Of a stretch of 64,000 nt of DNA, positions 33,601-41,574 are shown one piece after another (position 1 is the stretch's first letter; each line of letters starts with the position of its first letter). The stretch spans positions 434,001 to 498,000 of the forward strand of contig NZ_RJKN01000002.1 of the NCBI RefSeq assembly GCF_003751265.1, in the 5' to 3' direction. The position numbers and the translations under genes are program-made. This DNA comes from Pseudokineococcus lusitanus. GTDB taxonomy: Bacteria; Actinomycetota; Actinomycetes; Actinomycetales; Quadrisphaeraceae. Under the pieces are notes generated by a model. The model was not told the origin of the DNA and ran no database searches. It worked only from the letters and a program-made list of their open reading frames with translations.

Positions 33601-34316
33601 GACGACGCCTTGACGGAGACGTAGTCGACGTCGGGCCGCCCGACGAGCCGCTCGACGGCGGCGAGGCGCCGGTCGGCCTCCTCGTGGCCGAGGACGGCCT
33701 CGCCGAGGAGGTTGAGGTTGAGCCGGACGCCGTCCTTGCGCGCCCGGGCGAGGTGGCGGCCCAGCGGGGCGTCGCCGGCGTCGGCGACGAGGTGGCCGAC
33801 GAGCTGCCGCAGGCGGGCCCGCGCCAGCGGCATGGCCAGGCGGGGGGCCAGCGGGGCCAGCCGCGCGCCCGCCGTCATGAGCACCCGGTCCGGCACGGAG
33901 AGGAAGTCCGGGGCCCCGTCGGCGCCGAGGTCGGCCACCATCGCGTTGAGCTCGCGGGCCGCGACGGCGTCGTCCTCGGGCCGCGCCACGCGGTCGACGA
34001 AGCGCATCGTCATCTCGACGCCGCCCGGGTCGTGGACCAGCGACGCGAGCCGCTCCGTGGCCTTCTTCTCGTGCGCCGCCTGCGGGCCCGACGTCGCCTC
34101 GACCCACCGCTGCGCCCGCTCCAGCGCCGCCGGCACGCAGCGCTCGACGACGTCGTCGACGGGCGCCGTGGGCACCTGCGCCACCCAGCGGTCCCACTCC
34201 TCGCGCTGCTGGACGAGGCCGCGGCGGGTGCCGGTGGGCGTCGCCGGGCGGGCGGGGGCGTCGGCGGTGCGCGTGCCGTCGCCGCGGGTGCTCGGGGAGG
34301 GGACGGTGGTGGTCAT
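30651..34316 (-). CDS. putA: Bifunctional proline dehydrogenase / L-glutamate gamma-semialdehyde dehydrogenase
   Basis: A 1,221-residue enzyme that oxidises proline to glutamate in two steps. The FAD-dependent PRODH barrel (about 90-480) contains DYVSVKASSVAAQ, FVNLDMEEYKDL and RLVKGANLAMEK. The NAD+-dependent aldehyde dehydrogenase part (about 560-1030) contains the Glu780 region LLAETSGKNA and the nucleophile Cys814 in GQKCSAA. A C-terminal about 180-residue extension follows. There is no N-terminal DNA-binding domain, so regulation must come from elsewhere, most simply the divergent PAS-AraC protein 53 bp away. Confidence 0.95.
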   Translation of the reverse strand: MTTTVPSPSTRGDGTRTADAPARPATPTGTRRGLVQQREEWDRWVAQVPTAPVDDVVERCVPAALERAQRWVEATSGPQAAHEKKATERLASLVHDPGGVEMTMRFVDRVARPEDDAVAARELNAMVADLGADGAPDFLSVPDRVLMTAGARLAPLAPRLAMPLARARLRQLVGHLVADAGDAPLGRHLARARKDGVRLNLNLLGEAVLGHEEADRRLAAVERLVGRPDVDYVSVKASSVAAQLVPWDVEGSRDRLVERLLPLYRAAAARSPQVFVNLDMEEYKDLHLTLDVFEAVVTTPGLEHLEAGVVLQAYLPDALPALERLTAVARARVEAGGAPLKVRLVKGANLAMEKVDAELHDWEQAPFTSKEDVDAGYVRLLDVALTAERTRWLRVGVASHNLPDVALAVEVARARGAELGLDVEMLQGMAPAQARAVRSDLGEDGRLVLYTPVVRPEDFDVAVSYLVRRLEENAAPQNYLFALFAPTSGDGLAPLAEQEQRFRTSVERRFAVEAGPRRRQDRPAEEAAGPAPRVAGEDAPFRGEPDTDPSLPANRVWAQEVLGRDPGPVGSPVVTDPAEVDAALDRAQAAARAWARVPAAERARALLRAGDLLEQRRGDLVAVMAHEAGKTVAEADPEVSEAVDFARYYAGSALDLEATEREHAVTFTPARVVVVTPPWNFPVAIPLGGVLAGLAAGAAVVIKPAPQTVRCVEVGLEAITRALGEAGAPDGVLQLLRTDEADAGRRLVTHPAVDAVVLTGSSATGRLFRSWRPDLRLLAETSGKNALVVTPTADLDLAVADVVRSAFGHAGQKCSAASLVVLVGSVARSERFRRQLADAVRSLPVGPGTDLATVVGPLVEPPGDDLRRALTTLEPGERWLVEPRELTPPPGHEHLAGRLWSPGVREGVRRGSWFATTECFGPVLGVVAVADLDEAVAVAHETGFGLTGGLHALDEAEVEHWLERVPVGNAYVNRHITGAVVERQSFGGWAGSAVGPGAKAGGPDYVAQLGTWADAGADAQPTTTAGDVTPEVAAVLAATTAALPDDAAWLRAAAASDEHAWATELGRATDATGLLVEENTFRRRPLPSLLVRCGPGTTPREVARLRLAAARAGTPLEVSVPAGDDGEALRRVAAAGAAPAPRAAVVVEDAAALGARLVTGSRVRLLGTPEGAVQVAAAGAGVSLVAGPALRAGRREMLSVLREQAISRTRHRFGHVAPREG

Positions 34317-34369
34317 GCCCCGAGCGTGCCCCGGCGTCCGCGGGGCCGTCTTGTACGTTCGCGCACGCC

Positions 34370-35140
34370 ATGACGGCGCAGCGAGACACCCCCGGCCCGC
34401 CCGGCGCCGACCACCGCCTGCCCGGCGGCTGGCCCGCCGAGGCGCTGGCGCCCGCGCTGCTCGGCCTGCTCGGCGAGGCCGCCGACGTCATGTTCTGCGC
34501 GAAGGACGCCGACGGGCGGTACGTCGCCGTCAACGACGCCTTCGTGCAGCGGACGGGGCGCCGGTCGCGGCGGGAGGTCGTCGGCCGGACCGCGGCCGAG
34601 CTCTTCGTGGAGCAGCTCGCCGAGCGCTACGCCGAGCAGGACGACCGCGTGCTGCGGACAGGCGAGCCGCTGCGGCACGAGCTCGAGCTCATCCGCCGCG
34701 AGGGCGGCGCCCCGGGCTGGTACCTCACGACGAAGCTGCCCGTGCGGGACGGCGCCGGGGTCGTCCTCGGGCTCGTGAGCATCTCGCAGGACCTGCGCGC
34801 CGCCGACGCCGCCGACCCCGCGCTGCAGGGGCTCTCGCGCGTCGTCGAGCTCGTGCACGCCCGGCTCGCCGAGCCGCTGCGCACCGCCGACCTCGCCGCC
34901 GCGGCCGACTGCTCGACAGCGGTCCTCGAGCGCCGGGTCCGCCGCGTCTTCGGCCTCTCGCCGCAGCAGCTCGTCCTGCGCGCGCGGATCGACCGCGCCA
35001 CCGACCTCCTGACGACGACGGACGCCCCCCTCGCCGACGTCGCCACCGCCTGCGGCTTCTACGACCAGCCGTCCTTCACCCGGCAGTTCGCCCGGCTGGC
35101 CGGCGAGACGCCGGGGCAGTTCCGGCGGCGGGGGCGGTGA
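34370..35140 (+). CDS. PAS domain-containing AraC family regulator, divergent from putA
   Basis: A 256-residue regulator. Residues about 30-140 form a PAS domain (ADVMFCAKDADGRYVAVND, then PVRDGAGVVLGLVSISQDL). Residues about 155-256 form an AraC/XylS double helix-turn-helix (TADLAAAADCSTAVLERRVR and DVATACGFYDQPSFTRQFA). It starts 53 bp from the putA ATG, so its most likely job is control of proline catabolism, perhaps with a ligand in the PAS pocket. This pairing differs from the Lrp-type PutR or PucR-like PruR regulators known for putA. Confidence 0.9.
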   Translation: MTAQRDTPGPPGADHRLPGGWPAEALAPALLGLLGEAADVMFCAKDADGRYVAVNDAFVQRTGRRSRREVVGRTAAELFVEQLAERYAEQDDRVLRTGEPLRHELELIRREGGAPGWYLTTKLPVRDGAGVVLGLVSISQDLRAADAADPALQGLSRVVELVHARLAEPLRTADLAAAADCSTAVLERRVRRVFGLSPQQLVLRARIDRATDLLTTTDAPLADVATACGFYDQPSFTRQFARLAGETPGQFRRRGR

Positions 35141-35207
35141 TCACTCGTCGGGGTGACGCGGCTGCCCGCGAGGGGCGGGCCCGGCTGCGGCACGCCACGA
35201 TCCGGCC

Positions 35208-35567
35208 GTGAACCCGATCCGCTTCGTCCGGGCACTGCCGCAGCCGACGAGGACCGTCTACGCCCTCTTCCTCGGGACGGTCGTCGTCGCCTTCGCCGTC
35301 ATGTTCGCGGTCGGGGCGACCGGCGGCGACGCCTTCGTCGCCATCGCCGTCCCGGGAGCCCTCATGGTGCTCGTCGGCGTCCTGCAGCTCCTCGACGTCC
35401 GCGGGACGGCCAGCGCGATGGCCCGCCACATCGCCGAGAGCCGCCCCATGGGCGTCGACTACTCGAGGTCCTTCATGTCGACGCCGCGCTACGTCCGGCT
35501 CCTCGGGCTCGGCTTGGTCGTCATCGGTCTCTTCTGGTGCGCGCTGGGGCTCGGCCTCGTCGGGTGA
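35208..35567 (+). CDS. Small membrane protein (tandem pair, first copy)
   Basis: A 119-residue protein from GTG 35208 with three hydrophobic segments (about 18-37, 42-60, 97-117). The opening IRFVRALPQPTRTVYALF recurs in the following gene. No family recognised. Its stop overlaps the next start by GTGA, so the two copies are co-transcribed and coupled, possibly forming a heteromer. Confidence 0.75.
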   Translation: MNPIRFVRALPQPTRTVYALFLGTVVVAFAVMFAVGATGGDAFVAIAVPGALMVLVGVLQLLDVRGTASAMARHIAESRPMGVDYSRSFMSTPRYVRLLGLGLVVIGLFWCALGLGLVG

Positions 35568-35922
35568 GCGCCGTGCGTCTCGTACGCCTCCTGCCCCACC
35601 CGACGCGGGCGGTGGCCGTCGCCTACGTCGTGTGCTTCGCCGTCCTCATGACGTCGCTGCTGGTCGGTGGGACCCGCCACGTCGACGAGGCCTTCGCCGT
35701 CCTCGGCGGTCTCGCCGCCCTCCTGGGCGCGTGCCTGCTCGGCGACGTCCGCGGCAGCGCCCACGTCGTCGTGGCGGCCCTGCTGACCGGAGCCTCACCC
35801 ACCCGCGGGGTCGACCGCCTCCAGAGGGCGGCGGGCCGGCTCGGCGTCGTCCGAGCGGTGGGGCGGTGCTCGTGGTGGCCGGCGCCTGCCAAGCCCTCGC
35901 AGCCACCGGCCATCTCGGCTGA
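35564..35922 (+). pseudogene. Small membrane protein (tandem pair, second copy) with one-base frameshift
   Basis: Starts with GTG in a GTGA overlap and opens with VRLVRLLPHPTRAVAVAY, clearly related to the first copy. The frame is good to about codon 99, then leaves homology and would run on, antisense through the next gene, to 36364. Adding one G to the GGGG run at 35860-35863 restores a hydrophobic ending (AVLVVAGACQALAATGHLG) and a stop at 35920-35922, giving exactly 119 residues, the length of the first copy. This is either a real inactivating or phase-variable slip or a sequencing error. Confidence 0.75.
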
Positions 35923-35929
35923 TCCGGGC

Positions 35930-36274
35930 TCAGCCCAGCGGGTCGTTGCCCCAGTTCATGAGCGAGTAGCGCCACTTCGACGTCTTCACGTCCTCGTGCT
36001 TCGGCTCCTGCGCCCGGTGCCGGTGCACGTAGCCGACGACCTTCTTCATGTGCGCGACGTCGTCGTCGGTGAGGTCGTCCTTCTTCGTGCGGAGGATCTC
36101 GACGATGCGCCGCCCGCTCTCGTGGCCCGTCGACTCGCCCTTGCCGCCGGTGTCGCCGACCGACTGCGACTCGTCCGTCTCCAGCCACTCCTCCAGCTGC
36201 TTGGGGGTCATGGTGACCGCGTCCTGCCAGTCGTCCCACACGTCGTCGAGGCCCTCGGCCCGCTCCTTCGCCAT
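35930..36274 (-). CDS. DUF3140 family protein
   Basis: A 114-residue acidic cytosolic protein. The blocks VWDDWQDAVTMTPKQLEEWLETDES, split here as VWDDWQDAV and TPKQLEEWLETDES, SGRRIVEILRTKK and HMKKVVGYVHRH(R) match the DUF3140 pattern, often found in actinobacteria with unknown role. It ends in SLMNWGNDP. ATG 36274 is preferred over an earlier in-frame codon. Confidence 0.85.
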   Translation of the reverse strand: MAKERAEGLDDVWDDWQDAVTMTPKQLEEWLETDESQSVGDTGGKGESTGHESGRRIVEILRTKKDDLTDDDVAHMKKVVGYVHRHRAQEPKHEDVKTSKWRYSLMNWGNDPLG

Positions 36275-36409
36275 GGCAGCACCCTGCGACGACGGCGCCC
36301 CGTCGGCACCTCGGCGCACGGCGGCCGGAGATGGTCAGCCTCTCGCGAGGGAGAAGGCCCCTGACCTGCGGCGACGTCATGACGCCCCGACCAACCCCTG
36401 CGGCCCGGC

Positions 36410-36742
36410 TCAGACCCGCGGGGTCGCCATGATCACCACAACGCCGACGAGGCAGATCGCAACGCCGACGAGGTCGCCCGGCAGCGGCCGGAAGCCGTCG
36501 AGCGCCACGCCCCACAGGAGCGACCCGACGACGAAGACCCCGCCGTAGGCCGCGAGCACACGCCCGAAGTCGGCGTCCGGCTGCAGCGTCGCCACGAAGC
36601 CGTAGACCCCGAGCGCCATGACGCCGAGCCCCGCCCACCACCACGGCCGCCCCTCGCGTACGGCCTGCCAGACCAGCCAAGCGCCACCGATCTCGGCGAG
36701 CGCGGCGAGGGCGAACAGCGGCACCGAGCGCAGCAGCGACAT
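36410..36742 (-). CDS. YnfA family (UPF0060) small membrane protein
   Basis: A 110-residue protein with four hydrophobic helices. [47 protein letters not shown] (in parts) and [15 protein letters not shown] match the family. YnfA is an SMR-like transporter candidate in enterobacteria. ATG 36742 is chosen over an in-frame upstream codon. It lies 46 bp beyond the ABC permease stop on the same strand and may be read through from it. Confidence 0.92.
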   Translation of the reverse strand: MSLLRSVPLFALAALAEIGGAWLVWQAVREGRPWWWAGLGVMALGVYGFVATLQPDADFGRVLAAYGGVFVVGSLLWGVALDGFRPLPGDLVGVAICLVGVVVIMATPRV

Positions 36743-36788
36743 GTCGCGCAGCCTCCCAGCGCCGTCGCACCCGCCGCCGCGGCCTCCC

Positions 36789-37670
36789 CTACTTGAGGCC
36801 GCTGCGCGCCAGCCCCGCGACAAACCACCGCTGCGCGACGACGAACAGGGCGAGCACCGGCAGCGCCGACAGCAGCGCGGCCCCCATGAGCGTCGGGTAG
36901 TCGGTGCCGTACTGGCCCTGGAGGAACGCCAGGCCGACGGGCAGCGTGTAGAGGTCCGGGTCGCGCAGCGCCACGAGAGGCCAGGCGAACTCGTTCCACC
37001 GGTACATGAAGGTCAGCACCACGAGCACGCCGACCAACGGCTTCGCGAGCGGCAGGACGATGCTCGTGAAGGTCCGCCACCGGCCGGCGCCGTCGAGCGC
37101 CGCCGCCTCGAGCAGCTCGTCGGGGATCGCCAGGAGGTACTGACGCGCGAGGAAGACGCCGAAGGCCTCGGCGCTGCGCGGGATGATCACCGCCCAGTAC
37201 GAGTTCACCCAGCCCAGCTGAGCGACCAGCTCGAACTGCGGCAGCAGGAGGACCTGCACGGGGACCATGAGCGTCGCGACGACGACGAGCAGCACGAGCG
37301 CCCGCCCGCGGAAGCGGTGCTTGGCCAGCACGTAGCCCGCCAGCAGGTCGACGACGACCGTCAGCGCCACGGCGACGACGGCGATGGCCACGGAGTTGAC
37401 GGCCCACCGCGAGATCGGGAAGGACGCGAGCGTCGTCGTCAGCGTCTCGGTCGACAGCCGGGCGAGCGACGGCAGGCCGCCCGCCGCGACGTCGGCGCGC
37501 GTGGACAACGCCGTCATCGCCATCCACACCAGCGGGAAGACCCACACGGCGCCGAGGACGAGGAGCGCGGCGACGCGGACGCGGGTGAGGCGGCGCTCCT
37601 CGCGGTACCGGCGGCCGCGCGCGGGGCGGCCGGGGGCCGCCGACGTGGTGGGGACGGTGCCGGCGGCCAT
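36789..37670 (-). CDS. Carbohydrate ABC transporter permease (MalG-like)
   Basis: A 293-residue inner-membrane permease with six helices. The EAA loop reads [27 protein letters not shown]. It is the third gene of a binding protein-permease-permease operon and starts by a TGATG overlap with the preceding permease. No ATPase gene is present, so a shared MsiK-type ATPase elsewhere is likely, as in many actinobacterial sugar importers. Confidence 0.93.
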   Translation of the reverse strand: MAAGTVPTTSAAPGRPARGRRYREERRLTRVRVAALLVLGAVWVFPLVWMAMTALSTRADVAAGGLPSLARLSTETLTTTLASFPISRWAVNSVAIAVVAVALTVVVDLLAGYVLAKHRFRGRALVLLVVVATLMVPVQVLLLPQFELVAQLGWVNSYWAVIIPRSAEAFGVFLARQYLLAIPDELLEAAALDGAGRWRTFTSIVLPLAKPLVGVLVVLTFMYRWNEFAWPLVALRDPDLYTLPVGLAFLQGQYGTDYPTLMGAALLSALPVLALFVVAQRWFVAGLARSGLK

Positions 37671-38611
37671 CAGAGCTCGTCCTCCGTGTGCCGCTGCGCC
37701 CGCCACCACACGGCGGTGAACGCCAGCACGACGACGAGCACGACGACGCCGATCGCCGTCCCGTAGCCCTGCCGCCGCGCCTCGAAGCCCTCGGCGTAGA
37801 GGTAGGTGACGAGCAGCTCGGTCGAGACGCCCGGCCCGCCGCCCGTCATGACGAAGACGAGGTCGAAGACCTGGAAGGTCTCGATGACCAGGACGACGGT
37901 GAGGAAGAAGGTCGTCGGGCGCAGCTGCGGCCAGACGACGTCGTGCATCCGCTGCCACCGGCTCGCGCCGTCCAGCTGCGCCTGCTCGAGCAGCTCGCCC
38001 GGCACCTGCAGCAGCGCGCCGAGGTAGATGACGGCGACGAGGCCCACGCGCGACCACGTGAGCATCGTGAGGACGGACGCCGCGGCGGGACCGCCGCTCG
38101 ACTGCCACCGCACCAGGTCGAGCCCGAGACCGCCCAGCGCGGCGTTCACGACACCGACGTTCTCGTCGAACATCCACTGCCCCGTCATCCCGACGACGAC
38201 GCCGGACACGACGACCGGGGCGAGGAACAGGGCCCGGAAGAGCCACCGGCCGGGCACGGGCCCGGAGAGCAGCACGGCCATGAGCAGCCCGAGGGCCAGG
38301 GCGATCGGCACCGAGACGACGGCGAGCCCGACCGTGTTGGCGGCGGCGCGCCAGAAGGTCGGGTCGCCGGCCATCGTCGTGTAGTTCGCGAGGCCGACGA
38401 AGGAGCCGCCCGTGATGCCGTCGGCGTCGGTGAACGACGTCGCGACGGCCCGCCCCAGGGGGTAGACGAGGAAGACGCCGAAGAGGAGCAGCGCCGGGGC
38501 GAGCATCGTCCAGGACGTCGCCGCAGAACGGGCCCGCTGCGCCCGGCCGGCGGCGCGGCGGGGCGGGTCGTCCGGCCGGACGGGTGCCGGACGGGCGGCG
38601 ACGGCGCTCAC
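37670..38611 (-). CDS. Carbohydrate ABC transporter permease (MalF-like)
   Basis: A 313-residue permease. It has an N-terminal cytoplasmic tail rich in Arg/Pro, six hydrophobic helices and an EAA loop at ELLEQAQLDGASRWQRMHDV. GTG start overlaps the binding-protein stop by four bases (GTGA). It pairs with the MalG-like permease downstream. Confidence 0.93.
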   Translation of the reverse strand: MSAVAARPAPVRPDDPPRRAAGRAQRARSAATSWTMLAPALLLFGVFLVYPLGRAVATSFTDADGITGGSFVGLANYTTMAGDPTFWRAAANTVGLAVVSVPIALALGLLMAVLLSGPVPGRWLFRALFLAPVVVSGVVVGMTGQWMFDENVGVVNAALGGLGLDLVRWQSSGGPAAASVLTMLTWSRVGLVAVIYLGALLQVPGELLEQAQLDGASRWQRMHDVVWPQLRPTTFFLTVVLVIETFQVFDLVFVMTGGGPGVSTELLVTYLYAEGFEARRQGYGTAIGVVVLVVVLAFTAVWWRAQRHTEDEL

Positions 38612-39978
38612 CGCGCCAGCTCCGCGTCGACGGCGGCCACGAGGTCCTCGCAGGCGCGGGCGTCGGACAGCTCGTCGCCGCCGAGGAAGGCGACCTCGAG
38701 CTGTTCGACCAGCACCCGGTTGAGCCCGGTGGCCTGAGGCACGGTCACCTGGTCGACGACGTCGGTCGTCACGGCCTCCGCCTGCTGCGCGTACAGGGCG
38801 AGCACCTCCGGGAGCAGTCGGTAGGGGATGTCGGCCACGTCGACGTCGCCCCGGGTCGGCAGCGCGCTGGCCGCTGCGCAGAAGGACGCCTGCTGCTCGG
38901 CGCCGACGCAGTGCTCGAGGAAGGCCAGCGCCCGCTCCTCGCGCGGCCCACGGGTGGCGACGAGCGCGTTGCCGCCGAGGTCGGCGGTCGCCCGCTCCTG
39001 CACCGGGAGGAAGGTGGCCGTCCACGGGAACGACGTCTCGACCGTCGGGAGCGTGAAGTTGCCGACGTGCGCCATGGCGACCTGCTGGGAGGTGAAGAGC
39101 CCGTCGGTGTACTGCCCGGACTTGGTCGACATCGAGCGCGGCGTGATCCCCTCGCGGAACAGGTCGCGGGTGACGCCCATGGCGGCCAGCAGGGCCGGGT
39201 CGTCCGCCGCGACGGCGCCCTCGAGGTCCTCGCGCAGCAGCCGGCCGCCGGCCTGGCCGACCCACGACAGCCAGCGGCTCGCGCCGGCCAGCTGCCAGTT
39301 GACCGCGACCGCCGAGCGCACGGGGCCGGCGGTGTCGCGGACGCGGCGCATGGCGTCGAGGGCCTCGTCCCAGGTCCATGCCGCCTCGGGCGTCGGCTCG
39401 GGCGGGCGGACGCCAGCGGCGGCGAGTGCGTCGTCGTTGACGAGCACCATCGTCGTGTCGGTGTGGTGCGGGACGCCGTAGCTCGCGGCGTCGTCGGTGA
39501 CGGCGGACCAGAACGACGACCCGAACTGCGGCGCCAGCCGCGCGGCGACGTCGGCGGGCAGCGACGCCAGGACGTCCTGCGCCCGGTAGGGGCCGACGTC
39601 GGAGTAGGTGACGCGGAAGACGTCCGGCGCCGCACCGGTGCGCAGGCCGGTGTCGACGGTCGTCAGCGCCTGCGAGAAGGGCACGACCTGCCAGACGACG
39701 CTCCCCCCGTGGGCGGCGACGAAGGAGTCGCCGAGCGCCCGGAACGCCGCCTCCTCCTCGGGGCCGCCCCAGACGGTGACGAGCAGCTCGTCGTCGGGCC
39801 GGTCCGCCACGTCCTGCCGCAGCCGGAAGCCCTCGGCGGCCTGCGAGACCGCCTCGCCGCACCCCGCCAGCGCGGCGGCGCCGCCCGCGACGCCGGCCAG
39901 CCCGGCCAGGCGCAGCAGCGTGCGCCGGCTCGGCGGGGCCGCGTCGCGTCCCGCGGTTCCCTCGACGTCGTCGACCAC
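38608..39978 (-). CDS. Extracellular sugar-binding lipoprotein of the ABC importer
   Basis: About 456 residues from GTG 39978, chosen for AGGAGG nine bases upstream; an upstream ATG at 40137 would add a 53-residue low-complexity tail. A twin-Arg signal (SRRTLLRLAGLAG) ends in a lipobox with Cys40 (ALAGC), so it is a Tat-exported lipoprotein. The mature part has the family-1 solute-binding pattern (TVWGGPEEEAAF, YGVPHHTDTTMVLVN, LAFLEHCVGAEQQ). Substrate is probably a sugar or oligosaccharide, with no glycosidase nearby to specify it. Confidence 0.9.
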   Translation of the reverse strand: MVDDVEGTAGRDAAPPSRRTLLRLAGLAGVAGGAAALAGCGEAVSQAAEGFRLRQDVADRPDDELLVTVWGGPEEEAAFRALGDSFVAAHGGSVVWQVVPFSQALTTVDTGLRTGAAPDVFRVTYSDVGPYRAQDVLASLPADVAARLAPQFGSSFWSAVTDDAASYGVPHHTDTTMVLVNDDALAAAGVRPPEPTPEAAWTWDEALDAMRRVRDTAGPVRSAVAVNWQLAGASRWLSWVGQAGGRLLREDLEGAVAADDPALLAAMGVTRDLFREGITPRSMSTKSGQYTDGLFTSQQVAMAHVGNFTLPTVETSFPWTATFLPVQERATADLGGNALVATRGPREERALAFLEHCVGAEQQASFCAAASALPTRGDVDVADIPYRLLPEVLALYAQQAEAVTTDVVDQVTVPQATGLNRVLVEQLEVAFLGGDELSDARACEDLVAAVDAELAR

Positions 39979-40243
39979 GGCGTGCACCTCCTCGACCGGC
40001 CCCGGCGGCGCGCTGTGCTGCACGGTCTCGGGGCGTCGTCCCGGCGCCGGGGCGCCGTCGGGCTCCGCACCCGGGGGCAGGGGGCGCCCGCCGACCCTAC
40101 GGAGCGTGGCGGCGGGTCGCCGTACGGAGTCGGTCATCGGCGGGCCGACGGTGGGTGGGCCGAGCCGAAGCCCGGACACGGAAGTGCTCCCCGCATGACG
40201 ATGAGCGCGCGGGCGGGTGCCTGCGACGACGAGGGGAGATGCC

Positions 40244-40546
40244 GTGGACGTCAGGCGCAGCGAGCCGGGGAGGGCGCGGGGCTTCGCCGTCCCGCTCACC
40301 GTCGGGGTGGCGGTGTGGATGGTCGTCACCACGTTGCTGCCCGTGGTGCAGGTCGAGACCGGCTTCTACCCCCCGTACGTCCTTGCCGCGCTGTGGGCCT
40401 TCACGCGTCCCCTCGCACTGGCCGCGGCGGGCGTGCTCGTCGTCCTCGGCGTCTTCCGCCTCCTGCGTGCGCTCGAGCGGCACCTCGGCGCCGGACGGCC
40501 GGCACCGACCGCCCGCGTCGACGTCGAGCGGCCCGCCGACCGCTGA
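40244..40546 (+). CDS. Small two-helix membrane protein
   Basis: A 100-residue protein from GTG 40244, which has GAGGGGAG six bases upstream. Two hydrophobic segments (about 15-35 and 45-68) flank VQVETGFYPPYVLAALWAF. A charged C-terminal tail follows. I do not recognise a family. The gene lies between the ABC importer and the methyltransferase with its own promoter region. Confidence 0.65.
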   Translation: MDVRRSEPGRARGFAVPLTVGVAVWMVVTTLLPVVQVETGFYPPYVLAALWAFTRPLALAAAGVLVVLGVFRLLRALERHLGAGRPAPTARVDVERPADR

Positions 40547-40609
40547 CGCGCCGAGGCCGGCGCGGGAAAGCGCTCGGCGGATCGGCCGGTCGTCCCTACG
40601 GTCGCCTGC

Positions 40610-41458
40610 GTGGACCTGCCCCCGGAGCTCCTGGCCAACCGCCGCAACTGGGACGAGCGCGTCCCCATCCACCTCGAGGGCTACGGCACGGACGCCTTCG
40701 TCGCGGACCCGGAGCGGCTGTCCGACGTCGCCCGCGAGGACCTGGCCCTCATGGCGCCGCACCTGCCGGGCGGCTCCGTCGCCGGCCTCGACCTGCTGCA
40801 CCTGCAGTGCCACATCGGCACGGACACGCTGTCCTTCGCGCGGCTCGGCGCCCGCGTGACCGGCGTCGACCTGTCCCCCGCCTCGGTCGCCGCCGCGCGG
40901 TCGCTGGCCGAGCGGGCGGGGCTCGCGGCCACCTTCGTCGAGAGCGAGGTGACGGCGACGCCGGAGGTCGTCGCCGACCGGTTCGACGTCGTGCACACGA
41001 GCATCGGGGCGCTGTGCTGGCTGCCCGACCTCGCGGCGTGGGCGCGGACGGTCGCGACGATGCTGCGGCCCGGCGGGCTGTTCTTCGTCCGGGACACCCA
41101 CCCTGTCCTCGCGTCGCTCGACGACGAGCGCGACGACGACCTCCTCGTCGTCACCCGCGACCACCTCGGCGGCGGCGCGCCCGAGCGCTGGGACGACGAG
41201 ACCACGTACGTCGAGAGCGACGTGCGCATCACGAGCACCGAGACGTGGGAGTGGAAGCACCCGCTGTCGGAGGTCGTCACGGTGCTGCTGGACGCGGGCC
41301 TGCGCATCACCTCGCTCGGCGAGCAGACGACGCTGCCGTGGCGGGCGCTGCCGCAGATGGTCGAGGAGGACACGCCGCACGGGCGGGCGTGGGTCCTCCC
41401 GGCGCGGCGACGCCGTCTGCCGCTGACCTTCTCGCTCACCGCGGTCGCGGACGGCTGA
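40610..41458 (+). CDS. Class I SAM-dependent methyltransferase
   Basis: A 282-residue enzyme. The SAM-binding motif is LLHLQCHIGTDTLSFARLGA with the acidic post-strand VTGVDLSP. The family opening NRRNWDERVPIHLEGYG is common in a class of small-molecule methyltransferases of actinobacteria. FDVVHTSIGALCWLPDL and MLRPGGLFFVRDTHP are further conserved parts. GTG start at 40610. Substrate unknown. Confidence 0.9.
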   Translation: MDLPPELLANRRNWDERVPIHLEGYGTDAFVADPERLSDVAREDLALMAPHLPGGSVAGLDLLHLQCHIGTDTLSFARLGARVTGVDLSPASVAAARSLAERAGLAATFVESEVTATPEVVADRFDVVHTSIGALCWLPDLAAWARTVATMLRPGGLFFVRDTHPVLASLDDERDDDLLVVTRDHLGGGAPERWDDETTYVESDVRITSTETWEWKHPLSEVVTVLLDAGLRITSLGEQTTLPWRALPQMVEEDTPHGRAWVLPARRRRLPLTFSLTAVADG

Positions 41459-41463
41459 CGCAC

Positions 41464-41510
41464 GACGACGCCGCGACGCGGGGGCGACGCGGGGGCGTCG
41501 CGGCGTCGTC
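41464..41510. terminator. Perfect 16-bp-stem terminator after the methyltransferase
   Basis: Arms GACGACGCCGCGACGC (41464-41479) and its exact complement (41495-41510), 5 bp after the methyltransferase stop. A second hairpin for the convergent gene lies at 41536-41563. Confidence 0.7.
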
Positions 41511-41535
41511 ACCGGCCCGGCGGGGGCCGGACCGG

Positions 41536-41563
41536 GCCGGGCCCCGCCGTCGCGGGGCCCGGC
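41536..41563. terminator. Perfect 12-bp-stem terminator for the convergent secreted-protein gene
   Basis: GCCGGGCCCCGC and its complement around CGTC, ending 11 bp from the minus-strand stop at 41575. Confidence 0.65.
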
Positions 41564-41574
41564 GTCCGTCGGGC

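Noticed and set aside
35923-36364. Extension of the second tandem membrane protein to 36364.
   Set aside because: The extension is Arg/Leu/Val-rich, antisense to the DUF3140 gene, and unlike the paralogue; a one-base frameshift explains it better.
39979-40137. Upstream ATG at 40137 for the sugar-binding lipoprotein.
   Set aside because: It would place a 53-residue low-complexity segment before the export signal. GTG 39978 has AGGAGG upstream and gives a normal Tat lipoprotein signal.
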